The notes below the pieces were generated by a model. It was not told the origin of the DNA. It did not search any database and worked only from the letters and a program-made list of their open reading frames with translations. A stretch of 42,881 bases of DNA, taken from the NCBI GenBank assembly GCA_029256575.1, contig JAQSXR010000017.1, forward strand, positions 1 to 42,881. Reading direction: 5' to 3'. A program made the position numbers and the translations under genes. Origin of the DNA: Clostridiales bacterium (GTDB lineage: Bacteria; Bacillota; Clostridia; Lachnospirales; JAQSXR01). Each line of letters opens with the position of its first letter. The first letter of the stretch is position 1. Below are positions 25,714 through 34,330 of the stretch, piece by piece.

Positions 25714-27393
25714 ATGAAAAAGACTTGGTGGAAAGAAAGTGTAATTTATCAAATTTATCCAAGAAGTTTTAAGGATAGTAACGGGGATGGAATTGGAGAT
25801 ATTCCAGGGATTATAGAAAAATTGGATTATTTAAAGAATCTAGGAATCGATATTATATGGTTATCACCTGTTTATAAATCACCGAATGATGATAACGGAT
25901 ATGACATTAGTGACTATCAAGATATAATGGATGAGTTCGGAACACTGAAAGATTTTGATGAATTATTGAAGGAAGCACACAGCAGAGGAATAAAAATAGT
26001 AATGGACCTTGTAGTAAACCATTCTTCAGATGAACATAAATGGTTTGTTGAGAGTAAGAAATCCATTGATAATAAATATAGAGATTACTATATTTGGAGA
26101 CCAGCTAAAGACGGAAAGGAACCTAATAATTGGGGTTCATGTTTTAGTGGAAGTGCATGGAAATACGATGAAACAACAAACATGTATTTTTTACACTTAT
26201 TCTCTAAAAAACAACCTGATCTTAATTGGAATAACCCTGAATTAAGAGAAGAAGTATATAATATGATGACGTGGTGGTTAGATAAAGGAATTGACGGATT
26301 TAGAATGGACGTTATTAACTTTATTGGGAAAGATCAAGCTTTTCCAGATGGAACGGTTTACCCAGGAGCACTAAATGGTGATTTTAGTACATCATGTATG
26401 AATAAACCAGTTTCACATGAATATCTAAAGGAAATGAATGATAAAGTATTATCGAAATATGATATAGTTACAGTAGGAGAGGCACCTGGCGCACAGATTG
26501 AAGATGCGAAAAAGTATGCCGGAGAAAATACAAAAGAGTTAAATATGGTATTTCAATTTGAACATATGGATGTTGGCAATGGTTCTGAAGGGAAATGGAA
26601 CAGTCTTCCGTTTAAACTGGTTGAACTAAAGAAGATTCTTGCAAAATGGCAAACAGGACTTCAAGATGAAGCTTGGAATAGCTTGTATTGGAACAATCAT
26701 GATCAACCAAGAGTTGTCTCAAGATTTGGTAATGATAAAGAATACTGGAATATATCAGCAAAGATGCTAGCTACTTGCCTTCATATGTTACAGGGAACAC
26801 CATTTATTTATCAAGGGGAAGAACTTGGTATGACAAATGTAAGCTTTGAAAGTATTGATGACTATAAAGATATAGAAATTATAAATGCATATGATGAATT
26901 AGTGAATCAACGAGGATTCTCACATGAATTTATGATGAATGGAATATACGGTAGAGGCAGAGATAATGCTCGAACACCAATTCAATGGGACGATAGTGAA
27001 AATGCTGGTTTTACAACAGGTTCACCTTGGATTAAAGTTAATCCCAATTACAGAACAATTAATGCAGCTTCACAAATAAATGACCCTAATTCTATTTTTA
27101 ACTATTATAAACTTCTATTAAGATTAAGAAAAGAAAATGAAATAATGGTTTATGGTAAATTCGATTTATTATTAGCGGACCATGAACAAATTTTTGCATA
27201 TACTAGAACATTAGAAGAAAAATTGTTAGTAGTATGTAATTTCTCAGCAGATGCTGTTGATTTTAAAGCAGATCAAACAATCAATTATAGTACACATAAA
27301 TTACTTTTATCAAATTACGAACAAATGGAGCGTCAAGATATTACTAATTTTGTTTTGAGACCATATGAAACAGCCGTTTACGTACTAAATTAG
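25714..27393 (+). CDS. malL: GH13 oligo-1,6-glucosidase (alpha-glucosidase)
   Basis: The 559-aa enzyme has the oligo-1,6-glucosidase layout: Ca-binding loop DSNGDGIGD (21-29), VNH (101-103), QPDLNWNNP (167-175), nucleophile Asp199 in GFRMDVIN, acid/base Glu256 in VGEAPG, and Asp330 in NNHDQPR. Val200 after the nucleophile marks preference for alpha-1,6 bonds in the family (Thr/Ala favour alpha-1,4). It would cleave isomaltose, panose and branch fragments to glucose inside the cell; there is no signal peptide. It complements the GH13 enzyme at 19639-21477. AGGAGG precedes the ATG. It is monocistronic. Confidence 0.92.
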   Translation: MKKTWWKESVIYQIYPRSFKDSNGDGIGDIPGIIEKLDYLKNLGIDIIWLSPVYKSPNDDNGYDISDYQDIMDEFGTLKDFDELLKEAHSRGIKIVMDLVVNHSSDEHKWFVESKKSIDNKYRDYYIWRPAKDGKEPNNWGSCFSGSAWKYDETTNMYFLHLFSKKQPDLNWNNPELREEVYNMMTWWLDKGIDGFRMDVINFIGKDQAFPDGTVYPGALNGDFSTSCMNKPVSHEYLKEMNDKVLSKYDIVTVGEAPGAQIEDAKKYAGENTKELNMVFQFEHMDVGNGSEGKWNSLPFKLVELKKILAKWQTGLQDEAWNSLYWNNHDQPRVVSRFGNDKEYWNISAKMLATCLHMLQGTPFIYQGEELGMTNVSFESIDDYKDIEIINAYDELVNQRGFSHEFMMNGIYGRGRDNARTPIQWDDSENAGFTTGSPWIKVNPNYRTINAASQINDPNSIFNYYKLLLRLRKENEIMVYGKFDLLLADHEQIFAYTRTLEEKLLVVCNFSADAVDFKADQTINYSTHKLLLSNYEQMERQDITNFVLRPYETAVYVLN

Positions 27394-27407
27394 ACAAGAA
27401 CTCTAAT

Positions 27408-27435
27408 AATCACACTAGAATCGACTAGTGTGATT
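27408..27435 (+). terminator. Hairpin terminator after the oligo-1,6-glucosidase gene
   Basis: An 11-bp perfect stem (AATCACACTAG and complement) with a 6-nt loop. The T-tract is short, and the right arm runs into the -35 box of the apt promoter. Confidence 0.6.
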
Positions 27436-27462
27436 TACAAATGCATGAAATAAGAGTATAAT
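27434..27462 (+). promoter_or_regulatory. Promoter of apt
   Basis: TTTACA (27434-27439) and TATAAT (27457-27462) are 17 bp apart. The leader of about 100 nt contains an AATCC/GGATT pairing but no recognisable purine riboswitch. Confidence 0.7.
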
Positions 27463-27567
27463 GATATAATTCAAAAGAAATAAGTTTAAACAAATAGCGA
27501 AACGGTAAGCAATCCGCTTTGTCTTTGTATAAAAGGATTATCGATATATATTAAAGGAGCGAATAAA

Positions 27568-28089
27568 ATGGATTACAAATCAATTATTAGAAGTGTCGCA
27601 GATTTCCCAAAAGAAGGTATCGTTTTTAGGGACATAACTACATTACTACAAAAACCAGAAGCATTAGTAAGTGCTGTAAATGATATGACAGAATCACTTA
27701 AGGACGTTGAATTTGATTATGTTTTAGGACCTGAATCAAGAGGATTTATCTTTGGCGTACCAGTTGCATATGCAATGAATAAAGGATTTATTCCAGTTAG
27801 AAAACAAGGGAAACTTCCATATAAAACGAAAGCGAAAGAATATGCACTTGAGTACGGTACAGCAACGATTGAAATTCATGAAGATGCATTTGAACCAGGA
27901 CAAAAGGTTGTAATAGTAGATGATTTGTTAGCTACAGGTGGAACTACAAAAGCAATGATTGACTTAGTTAAGGAAATGGGCGGAGAAGTAGTTAAATTAG
28001 TATATTTAATTGAATTAGATTTTCTTAATGGAAGAAGTGTATTAGGTGATTGTCCAATACATTCACTAATTAACTATGATGCAGAATAA
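27568..28089 (+). CDS. apt: Adenine phosphoribosyltransferase
   Basis: The 173-aa enzyme makes AMP from adenine and PRPP (purine salvage, cytosol). The PRPP-binding loop VVIVDDLLATGGT is at 114-126. The N-terminal DFPKEGIVFRDITTLL (12-27) and LGPESRGFIFG (53-63) are diagnostic for APT. Length is normal. AAAGGAGCG precedes the ATG. It is followed after 47 nt by rel, a gene order common in Firmicutes (apt-rel), so both probably share the apt promoter. Confidence 0.96.
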   Translation: MDYKSIIRSVADFPKEGIVFRDITTLLQKPEALVSAVNDMTESLKDVEFDYVLGPESRGFIFGVPVAYAMNKGFIPVRKQGKLPYKTKAKEYALEYGTATIEIHEDAFEPGQKVVIVDDLLATGGTTKAMIDLVKEMGGEVVKLVYLIELDFLNGRSVLGDCPIHSLINYDAE

Positions 28090-28136
28090 ATGTAATTAGA
28101 GTGACATAAACGTAAAACTAGAGTGTGGTGAGAAGA

Positions 28137-30353
28137 ATGTCAGCAGAGTTATATAATGAGCTTATTGAAAAAATAAGAAAATATCATCCATCGGGCGATT
28201 TCGCAATGATTGAAAAGGCTTATATGCTAGCGAAGGAAGCCCATAAGGATCAAAAGAGAAAATCGGGTGAACCGTACATTATTCACCCACTTTGTGTTGC
28301 AATCATATTAGCAGAACTTGAGTTAGATAAAGAGTCAATTGTTGCAGGAATTCTGCATGACTGTGTTGAAGATACAATAATGACTACAGAAGATATTTCA
28401 AAAGAATTTAGCCCTGAAATCGCACTATTGGTTGATGGAGTTACAAAGCTTAAGAAAATCCCTTTCGATTATGATAAAGTAGAAATTCAAGCTGAAAATT
28501 ACCGTAAAATGTTCCTTGCGATGGCCAAAGACATCAGAGTAATAATTATTAAACTTGCAGATAGACTTCATAATTTGAGAACTCTTGAATACATGTCAGA
28601 ACAAAAACGATATGAAAAAGCAAAAGAAACGATGGATATATATGCACCAATCGCAAATCGACTTGGTATATCTAAGATAAAGGTTGAACTTGACGACTTA
28701 GCATTTCGATATATTTATCCAAATGAATATTATGACTTAGTAGAAAAGATTGCAAAAAAACGAAGTGAAAGAATTGAATATGTAGAGAAATTGGTTACTG
28801 AGATTGAAATTCAGCTAGATCTTGCTGGCATATCAGCAAGAGTTGAGGGAAGACCAAAACATTTCTTTAGTATATATAAAAAGATGGTAAGTCATTCGAA
28901 AACGCTAGATCAAATATATGATCTTTTTGCAGTACGTATTATTGTTGAAAATGTTAAAGATTGTTATGGGGCACTCGGAATAATACATGAAATGTATAAA
29001 CCAATTCCTGGCCGCTTCAAAGATTATATTGCTATGCCAAAATCAAATATGTATCAATCCTTACACACAACCTTGATGGGAACGGAAGGGATGCCTTTTG
29101 AAATCCAGATAAGAACTTTAGAAATGCATAGAACTGCAGATTACGGTATTGCTGCTCACTGGAAATATAAAGAACAATCTACTACAGGGACTACTGTAGC
29201 GGAAAGTGAACAAAAAAAATTATCTTGGCTTAGAGAAATTCTTGAATGGCAAAAAGATTTATCTGATAATAAAGAATTTGTAAATTTATTAAAAACAGAT
29301 CTAGATATATTTACGGATAGAGTATATTGTTTTACTCCGTCAGGCGACTTGATTAACTTGCCTAATGGCTCAACACCTATTGATTTTGCATATAGTATAC
29401 ATAGTGCTATTGGAAATAAAATGGTAGGTGCTAGAATTAATAGTAAGATGGTTACAATTGATCATAAGATAGAAAATGGCGATAGAATTGAGATTATTAC
29501 CTCGCAAAACTCGAGGGGACCAAGTATGGATTGGCTTAAGATTGTAAAGAGTACACAAGCCAAGAACAAAATATCTCAATGGTTTAAAAAAGAACTTAAA
29601 GAAGAGAATATTGAAAAAGGGAAAGAAATGTTAGAGCGATACTGTAAGGTAAAAGGTATCCCTTTAAGTGAAATAATGAAGCCTGAATGGTTAAAGCTAG
29701 TTATGAATAAATATGGCTTTAAGGAAGTTGACGCAATTTATGCCGCTGTTGGACATGGTGGTATGAAAGAAGGCCAAATAATTAACAAGCTTTACGAAGA
29801 GTATGCTAAGAAAAATGCGATAAAAACGATAACAGATGAAAGTGTTATGGAATCTGTTAATGAAAATAAAGATAGAGCACATTTGAAAAAGTCAAAGAAT
29901 GGCATTGTTGTTAAGGGAATTCATGATGTAGCAGTTCGATTCTCTCGTTGTTGTGGACCAGTTCCTGGAGATGAAATAGTAGGATATGTAACCAGAGGAC
30001 GTGGAGTTTCGATTCATAGAACTGATTGCATCAATATAATTCAAATGCCAGAATTTGAAAGAGAAAGATTGATTGATGCTGATTGGCAAGTGAATGACCA
30101 AGAAGCAAGCAGTGTATATAATGCTGAGATTCAAGTTTATTGTACAGATAGAGTAGGATTATTAGTTGACATTACTAGAGTGTTAACAGAAGAAAAGATT
30201 ACGATTAATTCATTAAACGCAAGAAAATCAAAACAAGGTGATGTGACTTTAGATTTACAAATAGAGATATTTGGGGTAGCGCAATTAAATAAAGTTTCAT
30301 CAAAAATAAGAAACATTGAGGGCGTAATTGATATTGAACGTTCTTCATCGTAA
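28137..30353 (+). CDS. rel: Bifunctional (p)ppGpp synthetase/hydrolase
   Basis: The 738-aa protein has the full long-RSH architecture. The HD hydrolase domain has HxxxxxxxSGEPYIIHP and ILHDCVEDT, with the metal pair His74-Asp75. The synthetase domain follows (FKDYIAMPKSNMYQSLHTTL). Next come a TGS domain (VYCFTPSGDLINLPNGSTPIDFAYSIH), a CC/zinc-finger-like region with Cys-Cys (FSRCCGPVPGDEIVGYVTRGRG), and a C-terminal ACT domain (VGLLVDITRVLTEEKITIN). It makes and destroys the stringent-response alarmone. I start at ATG 28137 with GGTGAG just upstream; the GTG at 28125 is less likely. It lies in the apt-rel unit. Confidence 0.95.
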   Translation: MSAELYNELIEKIRKYHPSGDFAMIEKAYMLAKEAHKDQKRKSGEPYIIHPLCVAIILAELELDKESIVAGILHDCVEDTIMTTEDISKEFSPEIALLVDGVTKLKKIPFDYDKVEIQAENYRKMFLAMAKDIRVIIIKLADRLHNLRTLEYMSEQKRYEKAKETMDIYAPIANRLGISKIKVELDDLAFRYIYPNEYYDLVEKIAKKRSERIEYVEKLVTEIEIQLDLAGISARVEGRPKHFFSIYKKMVSHSKTLDQIYDLFAVRIIVENVKDCYGALGIIHEMYKPIPGRFKDYIAMPKSNMYQSLHTTLMGTEGMPFEIQIRTLEMHRTADYGIAAHWKYKEQSTTGTTVAESEQKKLSWLREILEWQKDLSDNKEFVNLLKTDLDIFTDRVYCFTPSGDLINLPNGSTPIDFAYSIHSAIGNKMVGARINSKMVTIDHKIENGDRIEIITSQNSRGPSMDWLKIVKSTQAKNKISQWFKKELKEENIEKGKEMLERYCKVKGIPLSEIMKPEWLKLVMNKYGFKEVDAIYAAVGHGGMKEGQIINKLYEEYAKKNAIKTITDESVMESVNENKDRAHLKKSKNGIVVKGIHDVAVRFSRCCGPVPGDEIVGYVTRGRGVSIHRTDCINIIQMPEFERERLIDADWQVNDQEASSVYNAEIQVYCTDRVGLLVDITRVLTEEKITINSLNARKSKQGDVTLDLQIEIFGVAQLNKVSSKIRNIEGVIDIERSSS

Positions 30354-30354
30354 T

Positions 30355-30405
30355 AGGGGGAGTGTCTCAAAATATAATGAGTTATATTATGAGGTATCCC
30401 TTTTT
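30355..30405 (+). terminator. Terminator after rel
   Basis: A two-part hairpin (AGGGGGA..TCTCA pairing with TGAGG..TCCCT, inner stem ATATAA/TTATAT) is followed by TTTTTATTT. The outer stem has bulges. Confidence 0.6.
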
Positions 30406-30459
30406 ATTTGGTAGAGTAATATGAAATAGAAAATAAAATATGTTAGGAGGAATTTCATA

Positions 30460-31095
30460 ATGTTAAATCTTAAAACGATAGTACTAGGTCCAATTCAAAC
30501 AAATTGTTATATCGTCTATAATACGGAAAGTTTAAATACAATTATTGTAGATCCTTCAGATGATACAAGGGGTAGATTAGCGGATTTTATTACTTCTAAT
30601 GCCTTGAAACCAGTAGCGATATTAGTAACGCATGCACATTTTGACCACATTGGATCAGTTGATGAATTACGTCACAAATATTCTATTAAGGCATATTCAT
30701 CAAAGATTGAAGCGATAAATAGTGCAGATCCGAAATTGAATTTAGGAAATACATTTATTAATGGAATAAATATAAAAGCGACTATAGATGAAGTGCTAAC
30801 CGATGGGCAAATAGTTCGTTTGGGAGACATGGTTGTAAAATGTATTGAAGTACCAGGGCACTCAGACCAGAGTTTATGTTACTATATTGAAGAAATTAGT
30901 TCATTGATATCTGGAGATACCGTATTTGCAGGAGATACTGGTAGAACTGACTTGTATCATGGCCCATCAACTGATCTTCTGAAAAATATTAGAGAAAAGT
31001 TATTTGTATTACCTGGTGATACGAAAGTTTATCCTGGACATGGCCCTTCGACTACGATTTCAAAGGAAATCAAAAATTCACAGTACTTATATTAG
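30460..31095 (+). CDS. Metallo-beta-lactamase-fold hydrolase (glyoxalase II-like, YcbL type)
   Basis: The 211-aa enzyme has the MBL metal motif THAHFDHIGS (His58, His60, Asp62, His63), then VPGHSDQSLCYY, GDTVFAGDTGRTDL with the bridging Asp, and the C-terminal metal His in YPGHGPSTT. Small Firmicute members of this type hydrolyse thioesters or related esters; the true substrate is often unknown. AGGAGG precedes the ATG. hemZ starts 18 nt downstream, and the MBL-hemZ-HD-GYP genes look like one unit. Confidence 0.9.
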   Translation: MLNLKTIVLGPIQTNCYIVYNTESLNTIIVDPSDDTRGRLADFITSNALKPVAILVTHAHFDHIGSVDELRHKYSIKAYSSKIEAINSADPKLNLGNTFINGINIKATIDEVLTDGQIVRLGDMVVKCIEVPGHSDQSLCYYIEEISSLISGDTVFAGDTGRTDLYHGPSTDLLKNIREKLFVLPGDTKVYPGHGPSTTISKEIKNSQYLY

Positions 31096-31113
31096 AAACG
31101 GCGGGAAATACAA

Positions 31114-32547
31114 ATGATTAAAATGATTTTTAGTAATCATAATTTTGCTTATGATTTAACAAATTTATATAGTATGTTTTATAAAAACGAATCGTTTGAA
31201 GTCTCAGACGAGACGACAGAGGAAGAAAAGCATATCCTTGCGTATATGGAGGGTGATATTTTCTATCTTTCAATTAATATTGAGAAGAAGCAAGAGTATA
31301 GTATTGCAATTACAAGAGGTCCTAAGAAAATAGAAAAGAACGCGATAAAGCGTTTTGTATACGATTGTTTTTCAGAATATACGGGTAAGCAGTTAGAGTG
31401 GGGCGTACTAACCGGTATTAGGCCAACTAAAATAGCTATGGAAGCTCTTGAAAATGGTAAAAGTAATGATCAAGTTCATGAAATATTAAGAAATGAATAT
31501 TATGTTTCAAACGAGAAAATTGAAATTATGTTAGAAGTTGCCAATAAAGAATTTAATATATTAAAGAAGATTGATGAAAAGAATTCGTATAGCTTATATA
31601 TTGGGATCCCGTTTTGCCCAACTAAGTGTTTATATTGCTCATTTACCTCATACCCAATTGATAAGTGGTCGAATAGAGTAGATGATTATATCACTGCTTT
31701 AATTAAAGAACTAAAAGAAATTGCAATTTTATGCAGGGACAAAAAGCTTGTAACATTATATATAGGTGGGGGTACTCCTACATCAATTAACCATTTACAA
31801 CTTAAAAGACTTTTTGAAGCGATCGAAGATATATTTCCACTTGAAAATCTTTTGGAATATACAGTAGAAGCTGGAAGACCAGATACGATAACAAGAGAAA
31901 AACTAGAAGTTATTAAGAAATATGGAATAAGTAGATTATCAATAAATCCTCAATCAATGCAACAAAAGACATTAGACTTAATAGGCAGAAGACATTCTGT
32001 AGGTGAAACAATTGCTGCATTTAAGCTAGCAAGAGAAGTTGGATTTGATAATATAAATATGGATTTAATTATTGGACTACCGGAGGAAACAACGGTGGAT
32101 ATTGAAGATACATTAATCCAACTTGAAGATTTATCACCAGAAAATCTAACCGTACATGCTTTGGCGCTCAAGAGGGCTTCGAGGCTGGCTGAGAAAATAA
32201 ATGAGTATAATATGACAGTTGGAAATGAAGCAAAGGAAATGCAAAGCATCACGTGGAATTATGCGAAGAGTAAAGATCTAAAACCATATTATTTGTATCG
32301 ACAAAAGAGTATGATTGGAAATCTTGAAAACATAGGCTATGCAAAAGAAGGTATGGAATGTATCTACAACATATTAATTATGGAAGAACGTCATACAATA
32401 ATGGCAGCAGGAGCAGGAGCTTCAACAAAACAAGTATTTAAAGATGAAAATCGAATTGAGCGTATTGAAAATGTAAAGAGTGTTGATGACTATATTACAA
32501 GAATTGATGAAATGATTGACAGAAAGAAAAAGGCTTTTAATATATAA
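31114..32547 (+). CDS. hemZ: HemZ-type coproporphyrinogen dehydrogenase (radical SAM)
   Basis: The 477-aa protein has an N-terminal domain of about 155 residues with GVLTGIRPTKI (97-107), characteristic of HemZ. A HemN-like radical SAM domain follows with Cys168-x3-Cys172-x2-Cys175 (CPTKCLYC), GGGTPTS, SINPQS and DLIIGLPEET. The C-terminal part includes YYLYRQKSM. HemZ is related to the oxygen-independent coproporphyrinogen III oxidase HemN. No other heme genes are nearby, so its true role in this anaerobe is uncertain. It follows the MBL gene by 18 nt, and the HD-GYP gene follows directly. Confidence 0.9.
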   Translation: MIKMIFSNHNFAYDLTNLYSMFYKNESFEVSDETTEEEKHILAYMEGDIFYLSINIEKKQEYSIAITRGPKKIEKNAIKRFVYDCFSEYTGKQLEWGVLTGIRPTKIAMEALENGKSNDQVHEILRNEYYVSNEKIEIMLEVANKEFNILKKIDEKNSYSLYIGIPFCPTKCLYCSFTSYPIDKWSNRVDDYITALIKELKEIAILCRDKKLVTLYIGGGTPTSINHLQLKRLFEAIEDIFPLENLLEYTVEAGRPDTITREKLEVIKKYGISRLSINPQSMQQKTLDLIGRRHSVGETIAAFKLAREVGFDNINMDLIIGLPEETTVDIEDTLIQLEDLSPENLTVHALALKRASRLAEKINEYNMTVGNEAKEMQSITWNYAKSKDLKPYYLYRQKSMIGNLENIGYAKEGMECIYNILIMEERHTIMAAGAGASTKQVFKDENRIERIENVKSVDDYITRIDEMIDRKKKAFNI

Positions 32548-32562
32548 ATGAGGTGCGAGCAA

Positions 32563-33171
32563 GTGGATGGATATAAAATATTAAACTTTAACCTAGAAGA
32601 AGCAGTAAGACATGGACTTCAAGTAAGTGGAATTGCAACTGTTATTGCCAAAGAACTTAAGATTTCGGAAGAAGTATGTGAAGAATTAGCAGAAGCCGGG
32701 TTGTTTCATGATATAGGTAAGCTAAAACTTGGGAAATATTTATATGGTCGAAAAGGATTTATGCAAGTAGAAGAACTCAGGTATATTAGACAACATCCTG
32801 TGCTAGGGAAAGAGATTTGTGATAAGAATGAATATTCAGAATTTATAAGTGAATCAATATATTACCATCATGAAAACTTTGACGGATCTGGTTACCCAGA
32901 GAATTTAAAGGGATATGACATACCACTAGGGGCAAGGATTCTAAGAGTTTGTGATGTGTTTGCGGCACTGATTTCTGAAAGACCCTATCGAGAAGCATTT
33001 GGTCCAGAAACTGCTATGGAACTTATGATTGATGAAGCTAAGAACTTTGATATGAGAGTCTTTATCGCATTTCAAAGGGTATATAATGATGGAAAATTAG
33101 ATTTTTTATTTAAAGAAAATCTAATTGACCTTAAGACAGAAAAAAGATTCCGTATAGCATTGCAAAGATAA
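32563..33171 (+). CDS. HD-GYP domain phosphohydrolase
   Basis: A single-domain HD-GYP protein of about 202 aa with FHDIGKLKLGKYL (metal His-Asp) and HHENFDGSGYP, the HH-E-x-x-DG-x-GYP signature of cyclic-di-GMP phosphodiesterases. No sensor or receiver domain is present, so how it is controlled is unclear. The frame opens at ATG 32548, touching the hemZ stop, but the GAGGTG site lies inside that segment. GTG 32563 with 7-nt spacing is my preferred start. It is translationally coupled to hemZ. It may hydrolyse c-di-GMP or another (di)nucleotide. Confidence 0.82.
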   Translation: MDGYKILNFNLEEAVRHGLQVSGIATVIAKELKISEEVCEELAEAGLFHDIGKLKLGKYLYGRKGFMQVEELRYIRQHPVLGKEICDKNEYSEFISESIYYHHENFDGSGYPENLKGYDIPLGARILRVCDVFAALISERPYREAFGPETAMELMIDEAKNFDMRVFIAFQRVYNDGKLDFLFKENLIDLKTEKRFRIALQR

Positions 33172-33241
33172 TTCAACAAAAAGTGACAGATGAAACTTCC
33201 TTAGAATATATTATAATATATTAATAATAGGAAGTGATATT

Positions 33242-33889
33242 GTGATTAAGTTGACAAGCAATCCTCATGAAGGAATGAGAATAACAAGTGAATTTGGGGT
33301 AAGGACTATAAATGGAATAAGAGTCTTTCATTATGGGATAGATATCGGTTCATTAAATTATACTGCTGGAGATCCAGTATTTGCTTCTGCTGATGGCACC
33401 ATACGAGTCGCAAAGATTGATGGTGCAGGTCTTAGTAGGGGATGGGGTAGATATGTCATTATTGAACACGAAGGATTTTGTACTATTTATTCACATTTAG
33501 ATAGTTATGAAGTTTCATCAGGACAAAAGATCAGATCTGGAGTAAAGATAGGTGAAATGGGTAATACGGGAGACTCTAATGGAGTGCATTTGCATTTTGA
33601 AATAAGAGAATGCGATTACAGTGAAATATTTGTTAATGGAGCTAATAAGCTATATAGTAGAGATCCGCAGATATACTTGGCTGAAATAGGGGAAGAAGAC
33701 GAAGAAGAAGTCGATGAAAATACAGAAGAAGTAATAAACGCTACAAATCCAAATGAAGTAAGTACATGGGCTTCCGCTTCATGGAAAAAAGCGGTTGCAA
33801 AAGGGATACTCGATGGAACTAATCCAAAAGGAGTATTAACCAGAGAGCAACTTGCGGTGGTTCTTGACAGACTTGGGTTGATGAATTAG
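33242..33889 (+). CDS. M23 metallopeptidase with SLH-like C-terminal segment (endolysin-like)
   Basis: The 215-aa protein starts at GTG 33242 with AGGAAGTG upstream. The LytM/M23 domain (residues 10-145) has His30-x3-Asp34 (HYGID), His85 in YSHL, and HLHFE with His116/His118, all the zinc and catalytic residues. An acidic linker (EEDEEEVDENTEE) follows, then WASASWKKAVAKGILDGTNP and LTREQLAVVLDRLGL, a segment I associate with clostridial phage endolysins and SLH-like repeats. No signal peptide is present, which fits a phage-type lysin rather than a secreted housekeeping enzyme. No other phage genes flank it, so it may be a domesticated or relic lysin. Confidence 0.82.
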   Translation: MIKLTSNPHEGMRITSEFGVRTINGIRVFHYGIDIGSLNYTAGDPVFASADGTIRVAKIDGAGLSRGWGRYVIIEHEGFCTIYSHLDSYEVSSGQKIRSGVKIGEMGNTGDSNGVHLHFEIRECDYSEIFVNGANKLYSRDPQIYLAEIGEEDEEEVDENTEEVINATNPNEVSTWASASWKKAVAKGILDGTNPKGVLTREQLAVVLDRLGLMN

Positions 33890-33921
33890 AAAAAGTAATT
33901 ACACATTTTATAAAAAAAGTA

Positions 33922-33950
33922 TTGCTAAATTAGCTATAAATAGTTAAAAT
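33922..33950 (+). promoter_or_regulatory. Promoter of tRNA-Ser
   Basis: TTGCTA (33922-33927) and TAAAAT (33945-33950) are 17 bp apart. Transcription would start near 33957, just before the hairpin that abuts the tRNA. Confidence 0.5.
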
Positions 33951-33957
33951 AGATAAG

Positions 33958-33980
33958 CAGTTGCATTTTGCAACTGTTTT
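33958..33980 (+). terminator. Terminator-like hairpin abutting the tRNA-Ser 5' end
   Basis: CAGTTGCA and TGCAACTG form an 8-bp perfect stem with a 3-nt loop followed by TTTT. The last T is immediately before the first base of the tRNA. It may stop read-through from the M23 gene, or it may be a structured 5' leader of the tRNA precursor. Confidence 0.55.
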
Positions 33981-34068
33981 GGAGAGATGTCAGAGTGGTC
34001 GAATGTGCCTGCCTCGAAAACAGGTGACCGTGACGAGCGGTCCGAGGGTTCAAATCCCTCTCTCTCCG
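33981..34068 (+). tRNA. tRNA-Ser (anticodon CGA)
   Basis: An 88-nt class II tRNA. The acceptor GGAGAGA pairs with TCTCTCC, followed by discriminator G. The anticodon loop is CTCGAAA (anticodon CGA at 34014-34016, reading UCG). The long variable arm GTGACGAGC is serine-type, and the T arm is GAGGG-TTCAAAT-CCCTC. The 3' CCA is not encoded. The anticodon stem is CCTGC/ACAGG, with a C-A mismatch at the loop-closing pair (31-39). Confidence 0.93.
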
Positions 34069-34090
34069 TTTGTAAGTTTGAACTAAAAAA

Positions 34091-34123
34091 CTATCATAAC
34101 ATATCATTATGATAGCTTTTTTT
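34091..34123 (+). terminator. Terminator of tRNA-Ser
   Basis: CTATCATAA/TTATGATAG stem with 7-nt loop and T7 after one C. A-runs on the left make it bidirectional. Confidence 0.85.
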
Positions 34124-34180
34124 ATTTCATCCTTCCACGTTAAGGAAAATGAATATAGCAATTTTTTGCAAGAAAATCAG

Positions 34181-34211
34181 CAATCATTCCTAAGGAATTG
34201 ATTGTTTTTTT
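34181..34211 (+). terminator. Second terminator-like hairpin
   Basis: CAATCA-TTCC pairs with GGAA-TTGATTG (one bulge) around a 3-nt loop, followed by T7. There is no gene between it and the previous terminator. It may be a backup, or insulation of the lipoprotein gene. Confidence 0.65.
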
Positions 34212-34330
34212 ATTTATAATATTAATATAGGAAGATTAATAGTTTGCTTTTCTCAAAGAGTTATTGCATATCAGAGCATAACATTAAAAGAGAAAGATGT
34301 GAATATATTAAAAAAAGGGAGGAATTTATT

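Noticed and set aside
27463-27567. Purine riboswitch in the apt leader
   Set aside because: The conserved loop and junction bases of the purine aptamer are absent; only a short AATCC/GGATT pairing is seen.
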